29,873 bases of DNA, taken from positions 1-29,873 of the forward strand of contig CAJUOO010000039.1 of NCBI GenBank assembly GCA_910588535.1. Direction: 5' to 3'. Positions 1-8,504 of the stretch are shown here, one piece after another (position 1 is the stretch's first letter; each line of letters starts with the position of its first letter). This DNA is from an uncultured Lachnospiraceae bacterium (lineage in GTDB: Bacteria > Bacillota > Clostridia > Lachnospirales > Lachnospiraceae). Below the pieces are notes generated by a model, which did not search any database, was not told the origin of the DNA, and saw only the letters and a list, made by a program, of their open reading frames with translations. The position numbers were made by a program, and so were the translations under genes.

Positions 1-242
1 GAGCGGGGTGACGGAGGAAAATAGCAGACGGGCTATACGGGCCGTTTCCGAAAACGGTAAAAGAATTTTCCTCTTACAAGAAGTCATATTCTACTTGAAA
101 CAGATTTGTAGAATCAACAGAATACCTTGCAATAACTTTTATTTGATAGTATACTTAATGATAATAGAAGGAAATATAATAGAAAAGAGAATATAGGTGC
201 GAACATAGGTTTTGGATTATATACGGCTATGGAGGATGTTGA
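1..242. other. Leading spacer upstream of the exporter gene
   Basis: I see no convincing gene here. The first 24 bases read in frame 1 to a TAG and could be the tail of a gene that begins outside the window, but seven codons cannot be identified. A 62-codon open frame from base 8 has no ribosome binding site and no recognisable protein features. A small inverted repeat (CCGTTT/AAACGG) lies near bases 41-57. The 3' half is AT-rich and holds the promoter proposed at 127-155. Confidence 0.5.
127..155 (+). promoter_or_regulatory. Putative sigma-A promoter for the exporter/ABC group
   Basis: TTGCAA at 127-132 is followed after exactly 17 bases by TATACT at 150-155, close to the TTGACA/TATAAT consensus. 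It lies in an AT-rich stretch about 90 bases upstream of the first gene of the co-directional group starting at 243. The call is by motif only. Confidence 0.5.
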
Positions 243-1253
243 ATGGGTCAGAAACGGTGGAAGATCACGGGGATGCATGCATTAAAAATTGCAGTGGGAA
301 GCAGTGTGGCAATTTATGTGGCAGAGATACTTCACTTGCAGTTTGCTGCGTCAGCAGGAAGTATTGCACTGCTTACTCTGGTGTCCACAAAGTGGGATAC
401 TGTTCGGCTATCACTGTATCGCATTGTGACATTTTTTCTTACTATCGTTCTTGCCTATATTACTTTTACTGTTTTCCGCATTGAATGGGTGGAGTACGGA
501 GCCTTTATCTTTGCATTGGTGATGCTTTGTGAAGCGTTTGGCTGGAAGGCGGCTATTTCGGTCAATGCTGTGATAGGGACACATTTTCTTACCACTAGGG
601 ATTTTAGCGGAAAATTTGTGATCAATGAACTTGCTTTGGTGCTAATTGGCATCTCCATCGCGCTGGTGTTAAATATGTTTCACAACAATGGCAGCCGCAG
701 AAGGGAGATTGTGAGACATATGCGCCATACAGAGCAGCAGCTTCAGCAGATTCTGGGTGAGATGACAGAATATCTTTCTGACAAGAAGCCAGAGATTAAT
801 GTGTGGAGTGATCTGAGGACGCTGGAAGCAGATTTGCAAAAATTTATCAGTGACGCATATGATTACCAGAACAATACTTTTCAGTCTCATCCGAGCTATT
901 ATATTGATTATTTTGAGATGCGGCTGAACCAGTGCCATATTCTTCACAATCTGCACAATGAGATGAGAAGAATACGCAGTATGCCAAGACAAGCAGCGGT
1001 TATTGCAGACTATATTTTATATCTGGTGGAATATGTGGTGGAGCGGAATGTTCCACAAGCACAGATAGAGAAGCTGGAAGGTATTTTTGAAGTGATGAAG
1101 AGGGAGCCTTTGCCTTTGAGCAGGGAAGAATTTGAGAGCAGGGCAATGCTGTATCATATTTTGATGGATCTGGAAGAGTTTTTAATCTTTAAGAAAAGAT
1201 TTGTTGAGGGGTTGAGTGATGAGCAGAGAAGAAGGTACTGGAATCAAAAGTAG
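243..1253 (+). CDS. Aromatic acid exporter family (ArAE/FUSC-like) membrane protein
   Basis: This is a 336-residue membrane protein. About four hydrophobic segments fill roughly residues 10-145, for example around VTFFLTIVLAYITF and LALVLIGISIALVLNMF. A long charged, helical, presumably cytoplasmic C-terminal half follows. This layout matches the ArAE_1 family (formerly DUF939; YgaE/YqjA-like Firmicute proteins), which is related to fusaric-acid and aromatic-acid exporters. The substrate cannot be inferred. The start is ATG 243, with GGAGG at 231-235 about seven bases upstream. The ABC ATPase gene begins 11 bases after the stop, so co-transcription is likely. Family membership is fairly secure; a transport role is inference. 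Confidence 0.75.
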   Translation: MGQKRWKITGMHALKIAVGSSVAIYVAEILHLQFAASAGSIALLTLVSTKWDTVRLSLYRIVTFFLTIVLAYITFTVFRIEWVEYGAFIFALVMLCEAFGWKAAISVNAVIGTHFLTTRDFSGKFVINELALVLIGISIALVLNMFHNNGSRRREIVRHMRHTEQQLQQILGEMTEYLSDKKPEINVWSDLRTLEADLQKFISDAYDYQNNTFQSHPSYYIDYFEMRLNQCHILHNLHNEMRRIRSMPRQAAVIADYILYLVEYVVERNVPQAQIEKLEGIFEVMKREPLPLSREEFESRAMLYHILMDLEEFLIFKKRFVEGLSDEQRRRYWNQK

Positions 1254-1264
1254 GGGTGACGACA

Positions 1265-1969
1265 ATGGATGCATTTATTAAGTTTAAAGATGTGACAAAA
1301 TCGTATGGCAGCGGGAATACTAAGATATTTGCCGTATCACATGTCTCCTTTGACGTTCAGGAGGGAGAGTTTTGTGTGCTTTTGGGCTCCTCAGGAGCGG
1401 GAAAGACCACACTTTTGAATTTGCTGGGCGGTATGGACACGGTGACAGAGGGAAGTATATATTTTCATGGAAGAGATATTTCTAGCTTGAAAAATAGGCA
1501 GTTAATTGAGTATAGACGACATGATGTAGGGTTTGTGTTCCAGTTCTATAATCTAATTCCAAACCTGACGGCACAGGAGAATGTGGAGATAGCGGCGCAG
1601 CTTTGTAAGGAGCCGATGTCAGCGGCGGAGGCGCTTGCCATGGTGGGGCTTAAAGAGCGCGCCGGCAATTTCCCAGCGCAGCTTTCTGGCGGGGAACAGC
1701 AGAGAGTGTCAATCGCGAGGGCGCTTGCAAAGAATCCTCAGCTTCTGCTCTGTGATGAGCCCACGGGAGCGCTGGATTATGTGACGGGCAAGGCAGTGCT
1801 TAAGCTTCTCTATGAGCTTAGCCGCAAGAGGCACACAACGGTAATTATTATAACACATAATCAGGCGATTGCGCCGATGGCGGACCGGATTCTTAAGATG
1901 AAGAGCGGACATATTATATCGAATGAGCAGAATCCATGTGTAATTCCTATTGAAGAGATTGAGTGGTGA
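1265..1969 (+). CDS. ABC transporter ATP-binding protein (MacB/LolD type)
   Basis: This is an ATPase subunit of about 234 residues for the permease encoded next. All nucleotide-binding motifs are present: Walker A GSSGAGKTT, Q-loop around FVFQFYNL, signature LSGGEQQR, Walker B LLLCDEPTGALD and the H-loop ITHN. The FVFQFYNLIP and DEPTGALD wording is typical of the MacB/LolD/SalX clade that pairs with FtsX-like permeases. The preferred start is ATG 1265, with AGGGG ending eight bases upstream; an in-frame GTG at 1256 would add three residues. The next gene starts seven bases after the stop. The transported compound is unknown; lipid, lipoprotein or peptide export or resistance are the usual roles of this clade. 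Confidence 0.93.
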   Translation: MDAFIKFKDVTKSYGSGNTKIFAVSHVSFDVQEGEFCVLLGSSGAGKTTLLNLLGGMDTVTEGSIYFHGRDISSLKNRQLIEYRRHDVGFVFQFYNLIPNLTAQENVEIAAQLCKEPMSAAEALAMVGLKERAGNFPAQLSGGEQQRVSIARALAKNPQLLLCDEPTGALDYVTGKAVLKLLYELSRKRHTTVIIITHNQAIAPMADRILKMKSGHIISNEQNPCVIPIEEIEW

Positions 1970-1976
1970 GGGCAGA

Positions 1977-4433
1977 ATGGGACGAGCGGTTATCAAGATG
2001 ACGTTGCGTAGCATACGATCCTTTTTTGGGCGGTATATGGCGCTGTTTTCTATTATATTAATAAGTGTTGCTTTTTTTTCTGGACTAAAGGTAACAAAGG
2101 ATGCGATGGTACATGCGGGGGATCGTTATTTTAAGAATCAGAATTTTTATGATTTCAGGATGATATCGACACTCGGATTCTTGGATGAGAATGTGGATGA
2201 ATTTGCAGTTATGCCAGAGATCTCGTCCGCGGAGGGAGTGATGGCGCTGGAGGCGGAGGCAGAGTATGAGGGGGAGGAGAATACCTATCAATTTCTTTCG
2301 ATACCTGAGAGAATCAATCTCTGTACGTTGACTGCGGGACGTATGCCAGAGAAGGAGAACGAATGTCTGGCAGATGATAGTTCATTTACAGAGAGTGATA
2401 TTGGGAAAAACATTCTGCTGACAGACAGCAATAAAGCGGATGTAATGGATCTGTTTGAGGGGGAGGAGTATACCATCGTTGGTCTTGCAAAGTCTCCTCT
2501 CTATATTAGTTCTAACCTGAGCTCTGGCAGTACTGGTGGGGGATCTTTGCAGGGATTTTTGTATCTTCTTTTGGATGGTTTTTCTTCTGATGCTTACACA
2601 GAGCTTTATGTGACGCTAAAAGAGACAGCATATCTTTATAGTGATGCATATCAAGCTCAGGTGGACAAGATGGAACCAGAGCTTTCGGAAGCTTTGAAGG
2701 AGATGGCAGAAAGGCGTTTTGAGGAGATTTTGGAGGAAGAGGGTCTTACAAGAGAGCTTGCCGATCAGCTTGGCATAGAACTGGAAGAGCCAGAGACGTA
2801 TCTGCTTGGACGGACAGAGAATGCAGGGTATGTTAGCTTTGAAAATGATACTTCAATTGTGAGCGGGATTGCCAATGTATTTCCTGTCTTTTTTATATTG
2901 GTTGCAATGCTGGTGTGTATCACTACCATGACGCGCATGATCGAGGAGGAGAGAACACAGATTGGAGTACTCAAGGCTTTGGGTTTCTCCGGCAGTGCTA
3001 TCACAGCAAAATATATGCTCTATGCAGTCAGTGCCACAGCACTTGGCTGGGGAGTGGGGTTTTTCTTAGGTACATGGGGAATCCCTCAGATACTGTGGGT
3101 TGCATACCGCACGATCTACGATTTTACTTCATTGCCCTATCTGTTTGATCCTGTGTTGGCTGTGCTGACATTATTGGTAGCCTTGGCTGGAACGATGGGC
3201 AGCACATGGTATTCCTGCCACAAGGAACTTTATGAAGTTCCAGCGACTCTGCTGCGCCCGCGCACGCCGAAGGCGGGAAAGAGAGTTTTGTTGGAGTATA
3301 TCACTTTTTTGTGGAGAAGGCTCCCTTTTTTGCAGAAGGTATCTCTTCGAAATATGTTTTTATATAAAAAGAGATTTGTTATGATGATTGTGGGAATCAG
3401 TGGGTGTACAGCGCTGCTTGTGACAGGCTTTGGGGCGAAGGATTCTATCGTCTCTGTGGGCGAGGAGCAGTATGTGCGGACACAGAAATATAATATGGAG
3501 GCCGCTTTTTCTTCAGGTGAAATCAAGGAAGCACAGGAGGAGCTTGATCAAAGTGAGTATGTGGACAGATATCTTTGTTATTCTTCCGAGGATATTGATG
3601 TAAGGCTTCAGGATGAGACTCGCTCGGTGCAGCTTCTTGTTTTTTCACAGGATAATCTTTCTGATTATTGGGATCTGAGGGGAATAGATGATACAACATC
3701 CTATATGAAGGAGGGAAATGCATTTATCAGCAGCCAAGCAGCTATGATGCTTGGAGCAGTGGAAGGGAGTGTGATCGAGCTTCGTCTCTCAGAGAAAGAA
3801 ACCGGACAGGTTGTGGTGGCTGGTATCTTTGAAAATTATATTAATAATTATATATTTCTTTCCAGACAGACATATGAAAATCTATTTGGAGAGTGGGAGG
3901 CGACGGCAGCATGTATTTACAGCAAGGAAGATGAGGCAGAGGCAGCAAGACAGCTTCGGGATAGTGCTTCCATCAGTAGAGTCAGTCTTCTGTCAGATTC
4001 TCTACAGACCATTGAGGAATCTTTGGCATGCTTAAACTATGTGGTGGCTCTTCTTATTGTCTTTGCAGGTATTTTGGCGTTTATCGTAATCTATAATCTG
4101 ACGAATATTAATTTATCTGAGAGAACGAGAGAGATCGCCACAGTGAAGGTGCTGGGTTTTTACTCGAAGGAGACAGATAGTTATATATTGAGAGAGAATT
4201 TAATTATGTCCGCCCTTGCGGGGATAATTGGGATTCCAGTTGGTATAGCATTGCACCGGTTTGTGATGAATCAGATTGCGGTTGATGGGCTGAACTTTTT
4301 GATATATATTGCAAAAGGACATTATGTGATAGCCTTTTTGATGACCATATTATTTGCTTTGCTCATCAATCTCTATATGCACAGGCAGATTGAAAAAATA
4401 CCGATGGCAGAATCATTAAAAACGGTTGAGTGA
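1977..4433 (+). CDS. FtsX-family ABC transporter permease
   Basis: This is a large permease of about 818 residues. It has one N-terminal membrane segment (about residues 20-37), a long extracytoplasmic region, and a first FtsX/ABC3 module from about residue 300 (FPVFFILVAMLVCITTM followed by EEERTQIGVLKALGF). A second extracytoplasmic region leads to a terminal FtsX module from about residue 690 (VALLIVFAGILAFIVIYNL followed by RTREIATVKVLGF). Two modules in one chain are common in Clostridial permeases that work with a single ATPase. The start is ATG 1977, with GAGGG at 1968-1972; an upstream in-frame TTG at 1950 lies inside the ATPase gene and is less likely. It forms a transporter with the preceding ATPase. 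The substrate is unknown. Confidence 0.9.
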   Translation: MGRAVIKMTLRSIRSFFGRYMALFSIILISVAFFSGLKVTKDAMVHAGDRYFKNQNFYDFRMISTLGFLDENVDEFAVMPEISSAEGVMALEAEAEYEGEENTYQFLSIPERINLCTLTAGRMPEKENECLADDSSFTESDIGKNILLTDSNKADVMDLFEGEEYTIVGLAKSPLYISSNLSSGSTGGGSLQGFLYLLLDGFSSDAYTELYVTLKETAYLYSDAYQAQVDKMEPELSEALKEMAERRFEEILEEEGLTRELADQLGIELEEPETYLLGRTENAGYVSFENDTSIVSGIANVFPVFFILVAMLVCITTMTRMIEEERTQIGVLKALGFSGSAITAKYMLYAVSATALGWGVGFFLGTWGIPQILWVAYRTIYDFTSLPYLFDPVLAVLTLLVALAGTMGSTWYSCHKELYEVPATLLRPRTPKAGKRVLLEYITFLWRRLPFLQKVSLRNMFLYKKRFVMMIVGISGCTALLVTGFGAKDSIVSVGEEQYVRTQKYNMEAAFSSGEIKEAQEELDQSEYVDRYLCYSSEDIDVRLQDETRSVQLLVFSQDNLSDYWDLRGIDDTTSYMKEGNAFISSQAAMMLGAVEGSVIELRLSEKETGQVVVAGIFENYINNYIFLSRQTYENLFGEWEATAACIYSKEDEAEAARQLRDSASISRVSLLSDSLQTIEESLACLNYVVALLIVFAGILAFIVIYNLTNINLSERTREIATVKVLGFYSKETDSYILRENLIMSALAGIIGIPVGIALHRFVMNQIAVDGLNFLIYIAKGHYVIAFLMTILFALLINLYMHRQIEKIPMAESLKTVE

Positions 4434-4478
4434 TAGGAAGATGTGGCGCTGGTAAAAGGCGACGGAATGGAGATTAGT

Positions 4479-4934
4479 ATGGAGATAGAACGCAAGTTTT
4501 TGATACCTAGTTTGCCGGAGACTTTAGAAGAGTATCCTGTTTGTTTGATGGAGCAGGCATATCTGTGCCGTCAGCCGGTGCTGCGCGTCAGGAGGGAGGA
4601 GCATGGAGAAGAAAAGAGTTTTGTACTCACCTATAAATCAAAAGGACTTCTTGAGAGAGAGGAATATAATCTGCCACTTGATGAGGAAGCGTACCAACAT
4701 CTAAGAGCAAAGGCAGATGGCAGATGGATCACAAAAAGGCGGTATCTAATACCCGAAAAGGATGGACTGACCATAGAACTTGATGTTTTTGAGGGAGAGC
4801 TTACAGGGCTTGTGATGGCAGAAGTGGAATTTCCTGATAGAGGAACGGCAGAGGCGTACCGTGCACCAGAATGGTTTGGAAAAGAAGTGACGTATGATCC
4901 GGCGTATCATAATTCTAATTTGTCATTGTTATAA
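4479..4934 (+). CDS. CYTH-domain triphosphate tunnel metalloenzyme
   Basis: This soluble protein of about 151 residues starts MEIERKF, which contains the ExExK signature of CYTH/triphosphate tunnel enzymes. These enzymes bind a triphosphate and metal inside a beta barrel. Further basic and acidic strand residues fit the barrel: LRVRRE, LTYKSKG, KRRYLIP, IELDVFEGELTGLVMAEVEFP. Family activities include inorganic tripolyphosphatase, thiamine triphosphatase and class IV adenylate cyclase; bacterial proteins of this length are most often tripolyphosphatases. The start at ATG 4479 is chosen because GGAG lies six bases upstream and ExExK then sits at the N-terminus. ATG 4467 and GTG 4443 are in-frame alternatives. 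It is probably the last gene of the exporter/ABC group; the functional link is unclear. Confidence 0.85.
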   Translation: MEIERKFLIPSLPETLEEYPVCLMEQAYLCRQPVLRVRREEHGEEKSFVLTYKSKGLLEREEYNLPLDEEAYQHLRAKADGRWITKRRYLIPEKDGLTIELDVFEGELTGLVMAEVEFPDRGTAEAYRAPEWFGKEVTYDPAYHNSNLSLL

Positions 4935-4975
4935 AGGAAATGGTGTGAAAAAATTTCACATCCTGATTTATATGT

Positions 4976-5002
4976 CTGCTAAAGCAGGCGGATGGGAGTT
5001 GG
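4976..5002 (+). repeat. Short hairpin repeat, copy a (partial)
   Basis: A CTGC-TAAA-GCAG stem-loop is followed by GCGGATGGGAGTTGG. The 3' flank resembles those of the hairpins at 5080, 12028 and 18513, which share the pattern GCGG, a few bases, ATG, then a purine-rich GTTR. The match is by eye and this copy is the weakest. Confidence 0.3.
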
Positions 5003-5046
5003 TGTGAGAAGAACTTCTAATCACTCACAGCAAGAGCTGTTTTATG

Positions 5047-5108
5047 AAGAAGTGTTAAGTCTCACGCTAGAGATTTGAGATTCCGCAAAGCGGAATTATG
5101 CGAGTTAG
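5047..5108 (+). repeat. Short hairpin repeat, copy b
   Basis: The 5' flank GAAGTGTTAAG-TCTCACGCT leads into GAG and a 7-bp stem ATTCCGC-AAA-GCGGAAT (5080-5096), then ATGCGAGTTAG. Copy c at 12007 has the same order of parts: GAAGTATTGGA, CTCACACT, GAG, a CCGCC hairpin, then ATGAGGATTG. The shared architecture suggests a dispersed intergenic repeat rather than a site specific to either operon. Confidence 0.4.
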
Positions 5109-5140
5109 CTAAGAAATATTATTAAAGATGGGGGAAGGAT

Positions 5141-6091
5141 ATGACAGTTGAACAGGCACAGGATAAAGCAGAGCAGATTAAGAGAAGTATTGGCAGAGTG
5201 ATAGTGGGAAAGGAGCGTGTGACGGAGCTTTTGCTCACGGCAGTTATTGCGGGTGGTCATGTACTTTTGGAGGATGTGCCGGGCACAGGGAAGACAATGT
5301 TGGCAAAGTCGCTTGCGCGTTCTGTGGGAGTAAAATTTTCAAGAATCCAGTTTACGCCGGATCTGCTTCCGTCAGATATTACGGGACTTAATTATTATAA
5401 TCAGAAGGAGGGGGAATTTGTCTTTCGCGAGGGTCCTGTGTTTTCCAATATTCTTCTTGCAGATGAGATTAATCGCGCTACGCCAAGAACACAGTCAAGC
5501 CTTCTGGAATGTATGGAGGAGAAGCAGATTACAGTGGACGGAAAAACTTATAGGCTGGCCCCTCCATTTTTTGTAGTGGCGACACAGAATCCCATCGAGA
5601 CGGCGGGAACGTTTCCTCTTCCAGAGGCACAGATGGATCGCTTTTTGATGCAGCTATCTATGGAGCTTCCTGCTATGGAGGATGAGCTTGCGATCATTGA
5701 ACGTTTTATTAAGGAGAATCCACTTGAGGCAGTGGAGCCTGTAATTACAGGGGATGAGCTTGTGGAGCTTATGAGTTTTTGCAAGGAGATTGTTATTCAT
5801 CCATCACTGAGGCGCTATATCGTGGAGATTGTGGAGGCTACAAGGAATAAGTCGGCGGCTTCGATGGGTGTGAGTCCCAGAGGAACACTTGCTCTGGTGA
5901 GGGCACTTCAAGCATACGCGTTGCTTCACGGAAGGAGTTATGTGGTGCCGGAGGATGTGAAAGAGCTGGCGATCCCAGTTTTGGCTCACAGAATTATTAT
6001 GCAGGGGCTTGGACAGGACAGGGAGGCCGCAGTGGATCTGCTGAATAAGATATTGTCAAGCGTGGCGGTTCCGTCAGAGGATTGGAAGTAG
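5141..6091 (+). CDS. MoxR-family AAA+ ATPase
   Basis: This is a 316-residue soluble AAA+ protein of the usual MoxR length. Walker A is DVPGTGKT (about residues 45-52), Walker B is ILLADEINRATP, and sensor 1 lies around VVATQNPIE, followed by GTFPLPEAQMDRF, all diagnostic of the MoxR subfamily. The C-terminal lid contains MGVSPRGTLALVRAL. MoxR proteins act as chaperone-like ATPases with DUF58/VWA partners, often in envelope stress or cofactor insertion. ATG 5141 is preceded by a GGGGGAAGG ribosome binding site. The DUF58 gene follows after three bases, the classic partner arrangement. The client here is unknown. Confidence 0.95.
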   Translation: MTVEQAQDKAEQIKRSIGRVIVGKERVTELLLTAVIAGGHVLLEDVPGTGKTMLAKSLARSVGVKFSRIQFTPDLLPSDITGLNYYNQKEGEFVFREGPVFSNILLADEINRATPRTQSSLLECMEEKQITVDGKTYRLAPPFFVVATQNPIETAGTFPLPEAQMDRFLMQLSMELPAMEDELAIIERFIKENPLEAVEPVITGDELVELMSFCKEIVIHPSLRRYIVEIVEATRNKSAASMGVSPRGTLALVRALQAYALLHGRSYVVPEDVKELAIPVLAHRIIMQGLGQDREAAVDLLNKILSSVAVPSEDWK

Positions 6092-6094
6092 GAT

Positions 6095-7225
6095 ATGGAG
6101 ATTTTATTTGTAATATTGGGAGCATTTTTTGTGTATTTTTTTCAGGGGATTCTCTTTGCACATTATTGGGACAGAGGTCTCTCGGCTCAGATCCATTTTG
6201 CAAAGTCAGAGATTGGAGAGGGGGAGAGCTGTGAGCTTAAGGAGATTATTGTAAATAAAAAGCTTCTTCCTGTTCCAATGCTGCATGTGAAGTTTGAGAC
6301 CGATCGAGGACTTGAATTTCAGGGGGAGAAAAATATGAATGTGTCGGATCGATGTTATAAAAATGATATTTTCTCTCTTATGATGTATCAGAAAATCACA
6401 AGGACGCTTAGCTTTACAGGAAAGAAACGAGGATATTATCAGATTAGCCGGCTGGATCTGGTATCTTCGGATCTGTTTATGAAGAACAGCCTGTTACATT
6501 CTATGGAAAATCAGGCCCAGATCTTGGTATATCCAAGAGCGGTAGATATGACAAAGCTTTCCGTTCCCTTTAAAAATATGATGGGGACAGTGTTGACAAG
6601 GCAGTATTCTTATGAAGATCCCTTTGAATTCCGTGGGATTCGGCAGTATCAGAGCTATGACAGCATGAAGGATGTGAATTGGAAGGCGTCGGCGAAGACA
6701 GGCGAGCTTAAGGTGAATGTTCATGATTATACGTCGAGGCAGGAGGTTATGCTTCTTCTGGATCTAAAGGATGAGACGCAGCTTGTGCGGGATGATATCA
6801 AGGAGGAGAGTATCCGTCTGGCGAACAGCCTCGCAGGACTTTTTGCCTTAAAGGGGATTCCTGTGGGTATTATCAGCAATGGGAGAGATATTCTCACAAA
6901 GGAGGAGCTGTGTCTGTCCACTGGTTCTGGCAGGCCACATATACAGGCGGTGAGAGAATGTCTGGCTAGGCTTGATCTCAAGCAGCCGGTCAGAGAGATA
7001 ATGAAGGTGTGCGGAGAGAGAGCTAAGGAGAAGGGTCTAAAGCCCGGAAGCATTTTGTATGTGATGATATCCTATTCCCAGAGGGTGGAGCAATATGAGG
7101 AGTTCTGTTCTGTGGGCCACGAGTGTAAGGGAAGCATCTGGTTGCTTCCTCTGCTTCGAAATATGGAGCAGAAGCTGGCATCGGATGCAGAGCTTAAGGT
7201 GATAAGATGGGAGGTGCCGGGGTGA
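6095..7225 (+). CDS. DUF58 domain-containing protein (MoxR partner)
   Basis: This is a 376-residue protein with one N-terminal membrane segment (ILFVILGAFFVYFFQGILF, residues 2-20), a beta-rich middle, and the conserved DUF58 block about residues 175-215 (DPFEFRGIRQYQSYDSMKDVNWKAS in pieces, followed by LKVNVHDY). A VWA-like region follows (EVMLLLDLKDE). DUF58 proteins are encoded beside MoxR ATPases and may act as adaptors at the membrane. ATG 6095 follows the moxR-like stop by three bases, and its own stop overlaps the next gene by four bases (GTGA). No enzymatic activity can be assigned. Confidence 0.9.
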   Translation: MEILFVILGAFFVYFFQGILFAHYWDRGLSAQIHFAKSEIGEGESCELKEIIVNKKLLPVPMLHVKFETDRGLEFQGEKNMNVSDRCYKNDIFSLMMYQKITRTLSFTGKKRGYYQISRLDLVSSDLFMKNSLLHSMENQAQILVYPRAVDMTKLSVPFKNMMGTVLTRQYSYEDPFEFRGIRQYQSYDSMKDVNWKASAKTGELKVNVHDYTSRQEVMLLLDLKDETQLVRDDIKEESIRLANSLAGLFALKGIPVGIISNGRDILTKEELCLSTGSGRPHIQAVRECLARLDLKQPVREIMKVCGERAKEKGLKPGSILYVMISYSQRVEQYEEFCSVGHECKGSIWLLPLLRNMEQKLASDAELKVIRWEVPG

Positions 7226-8499
7226 GGAAGCATGGGGCAGCTTTGGCGGCAGATCGGAAAGTGGAATTAATACTGGCACTTTTGATGAATATGTTGCTCT
7301 ATCACTGTGTGGCGTGTACGGCTGTGAGCGCAGTATATGCATCGGGATGGAGAGATCATTATCTGTGGATGTTGTGGCTTGTGCTACCGCTATTTTTTCT
7401 GGCATATGTAAGGTACTATGTAAAGAGTTTTGTCTTATTTCTTCTGCTACATATTATGATGCCGCTGGGATGCTTTCTTCTGGGAAGAGATATGGGAGAG
7501 AAGCTGGTTCTTGTAATATGTGCGATGATTATGTTAGTGCTCTCTGTCGGAATGGGGACAAAAGAGAGGTGGAAGGTTAAGGAAAGCCCAGCTCTGGGTA
7601 TGCTTGTGGTGTTTTTGATCTGTTATTTTCTGGGCTATTATATGGAAAATCCAATGCTTATGTCTCTGAGCTACAGGGAATTATTTGGCTTTCTCGTCCT
7701 GTTTTTTCTGGATGAAAATTTGAATCATAAAATAGATTTTATTCAAAAGAATCAGCATATTAGAAATATACCAATAAGACAGATGGCAGTGATTAACAGG
7801 CTGTTGATGGTATTATTCTTATCTGTGTTGTTGGTGGCGATGATTTTTGTGCCAAGGATGCATCTGGAGGTTGTGCTGATTCCTATTTTTAGGGGCATTT
7901 TATTTTTCATTGCTTGGCTTTTTTCTCTGTTGCATTTTAATGATGCATCGGAGAAGATGGAGAGCACAGGAGAGAAGATGGGACAGATCATGCAGTTAGG
8001 TGGGATGGAGCCTGCCAAGGAGGGGCTTTTGTGGGCAATTCTTGAGAAGCTACTCCCGATATTGGTGATCGCTTTACTTGCCGCTGCATTTGTTGGAGGG
8101 ATTGCGTATCTTCTATATCGGCTGTATAAGGGATTCTATGCAGAAGAAAAGGAGAATACAGATGAGAAGGAGTTTCTCTCCGGTGAGCTGTTTTGGTTTT
8201 CTAGGGAGCTTTTTTCTGGAAGAAAAGAGAATAAGAAGGATGGAGGAACAATCAATCAGAGAATAAGAAAATGCTACAGGCGTTATGTGAAGAAGGGTTT
8301 TGGAAGAAAGGAGCCAGTTCCTGATACCATGACACCCATGGAGATACTTGGTCTGCTTGAAAAGAAGAAGCCAGAGAGGGCGAGAAGGGAAGAGGAACAA
8401 CAGAAAATTCGCGAAATCTATGAAAATGCAAGGTATGGTACAGAAGAGTGTACACAGTTGGATCTTGCTTTATTAAAAAGGCTGACGGATGGAAGGTGA
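7222..8499 (+). CDS. Multipass membrane protein of MoxR/DUF58 operon, DUF4129-like tail
   Basis: This is a protein of about 425 residues. Roughly eight to nine hydrophobic segments run from residue 15 to 300, followed by a soluble charged tail in which YRRYVKKGFGR, TPMEILG and IREIYENARYG resemble the DUF4129 domain that ends many MoxR-operon transglutaminase proteins. No transglutaminase Cys-His-Asp core is visible, so it looks like a non-catalytic counterpart. The start is placed at GTG 7222: its GTGA overlaps the upstream stop and GGGAGGT lies six bases upstream. An in-frame ATG at 7207 would have a poorer binding site. Function unknown; association with the MoxR/DUF58 pair is from context. 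Confidence 0.7.
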   Translation: MRKHGAALAADRKVELILALLMNMLLYHCVACTAVSAVYASGWRDHYLWMLWLVLPLFFLAYVRYYVKSFVLFLLLHIMMPLGCFLLGRDMGEKLVLVICAMIMLVLSVGMGTKERWKVKESPALGMLVVFLICYFLGYYMENPMLMSLSYRELFGFLVLFFLDENLNHKIDFIQKNQHIRNIPIRQMAVINRLLMVLFLSVLLVAMIFVPRMHLEVVLIPIFRGILFFIAWLFSLLHFNDASEKMESTGEKMGQIMQLGGMEPAKEGLLWAILEKLLPILVIALLAAAFVGGIAYLLYRLYKGFYAEEKENTDEKEFLSGELFWFSRELFSGRKENKKDGGTINQRIRKCYRRYVKKGFGRKEPVPDTMTPMEILGLLEKKKPERARREEEQQKIREIYENARYGTEECTQLDLALLKRLTDGR

Positions 8500-8504
8500 T
8501 AGAA

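Larger units (their letters stand above)
4935..5140. other. Hairpin-rich intergenic spacer upstream of moxR-like gene
   Basis: Five small inverted repeats are packed in about 150 bases: TGTGAAA/TTTCACA (4944-4960), CTGC/GCAG (4976-4987), GTGAGAAG with CTTC and TCAC (5004-5024), ACAGC/GCTGT followed by TTTT (5027-5043), and ATTCCGC/GCGGAAT (5080-5096). The fourth could be a weak terminator for the upstream group. Two segments resemble a repeat motif seen elsewhere in the window (see repeat entries). No known riboswitch or T-box signature was recognised and no good promoter stands out. Confidence 0.5.

Noticed and set aside
8..196. 62-codon open frame at the window start
   Set aside because: No ribosome binding site, no recognisable features, and it overlaps a good promoter for the next gene.
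4935..5140. T-box or known riboswitch before the moxR-like gene
   Set aside because: The conserved T-box core (AGGGTGGNACCGCG) and other leader signatures I can recognise are absent.
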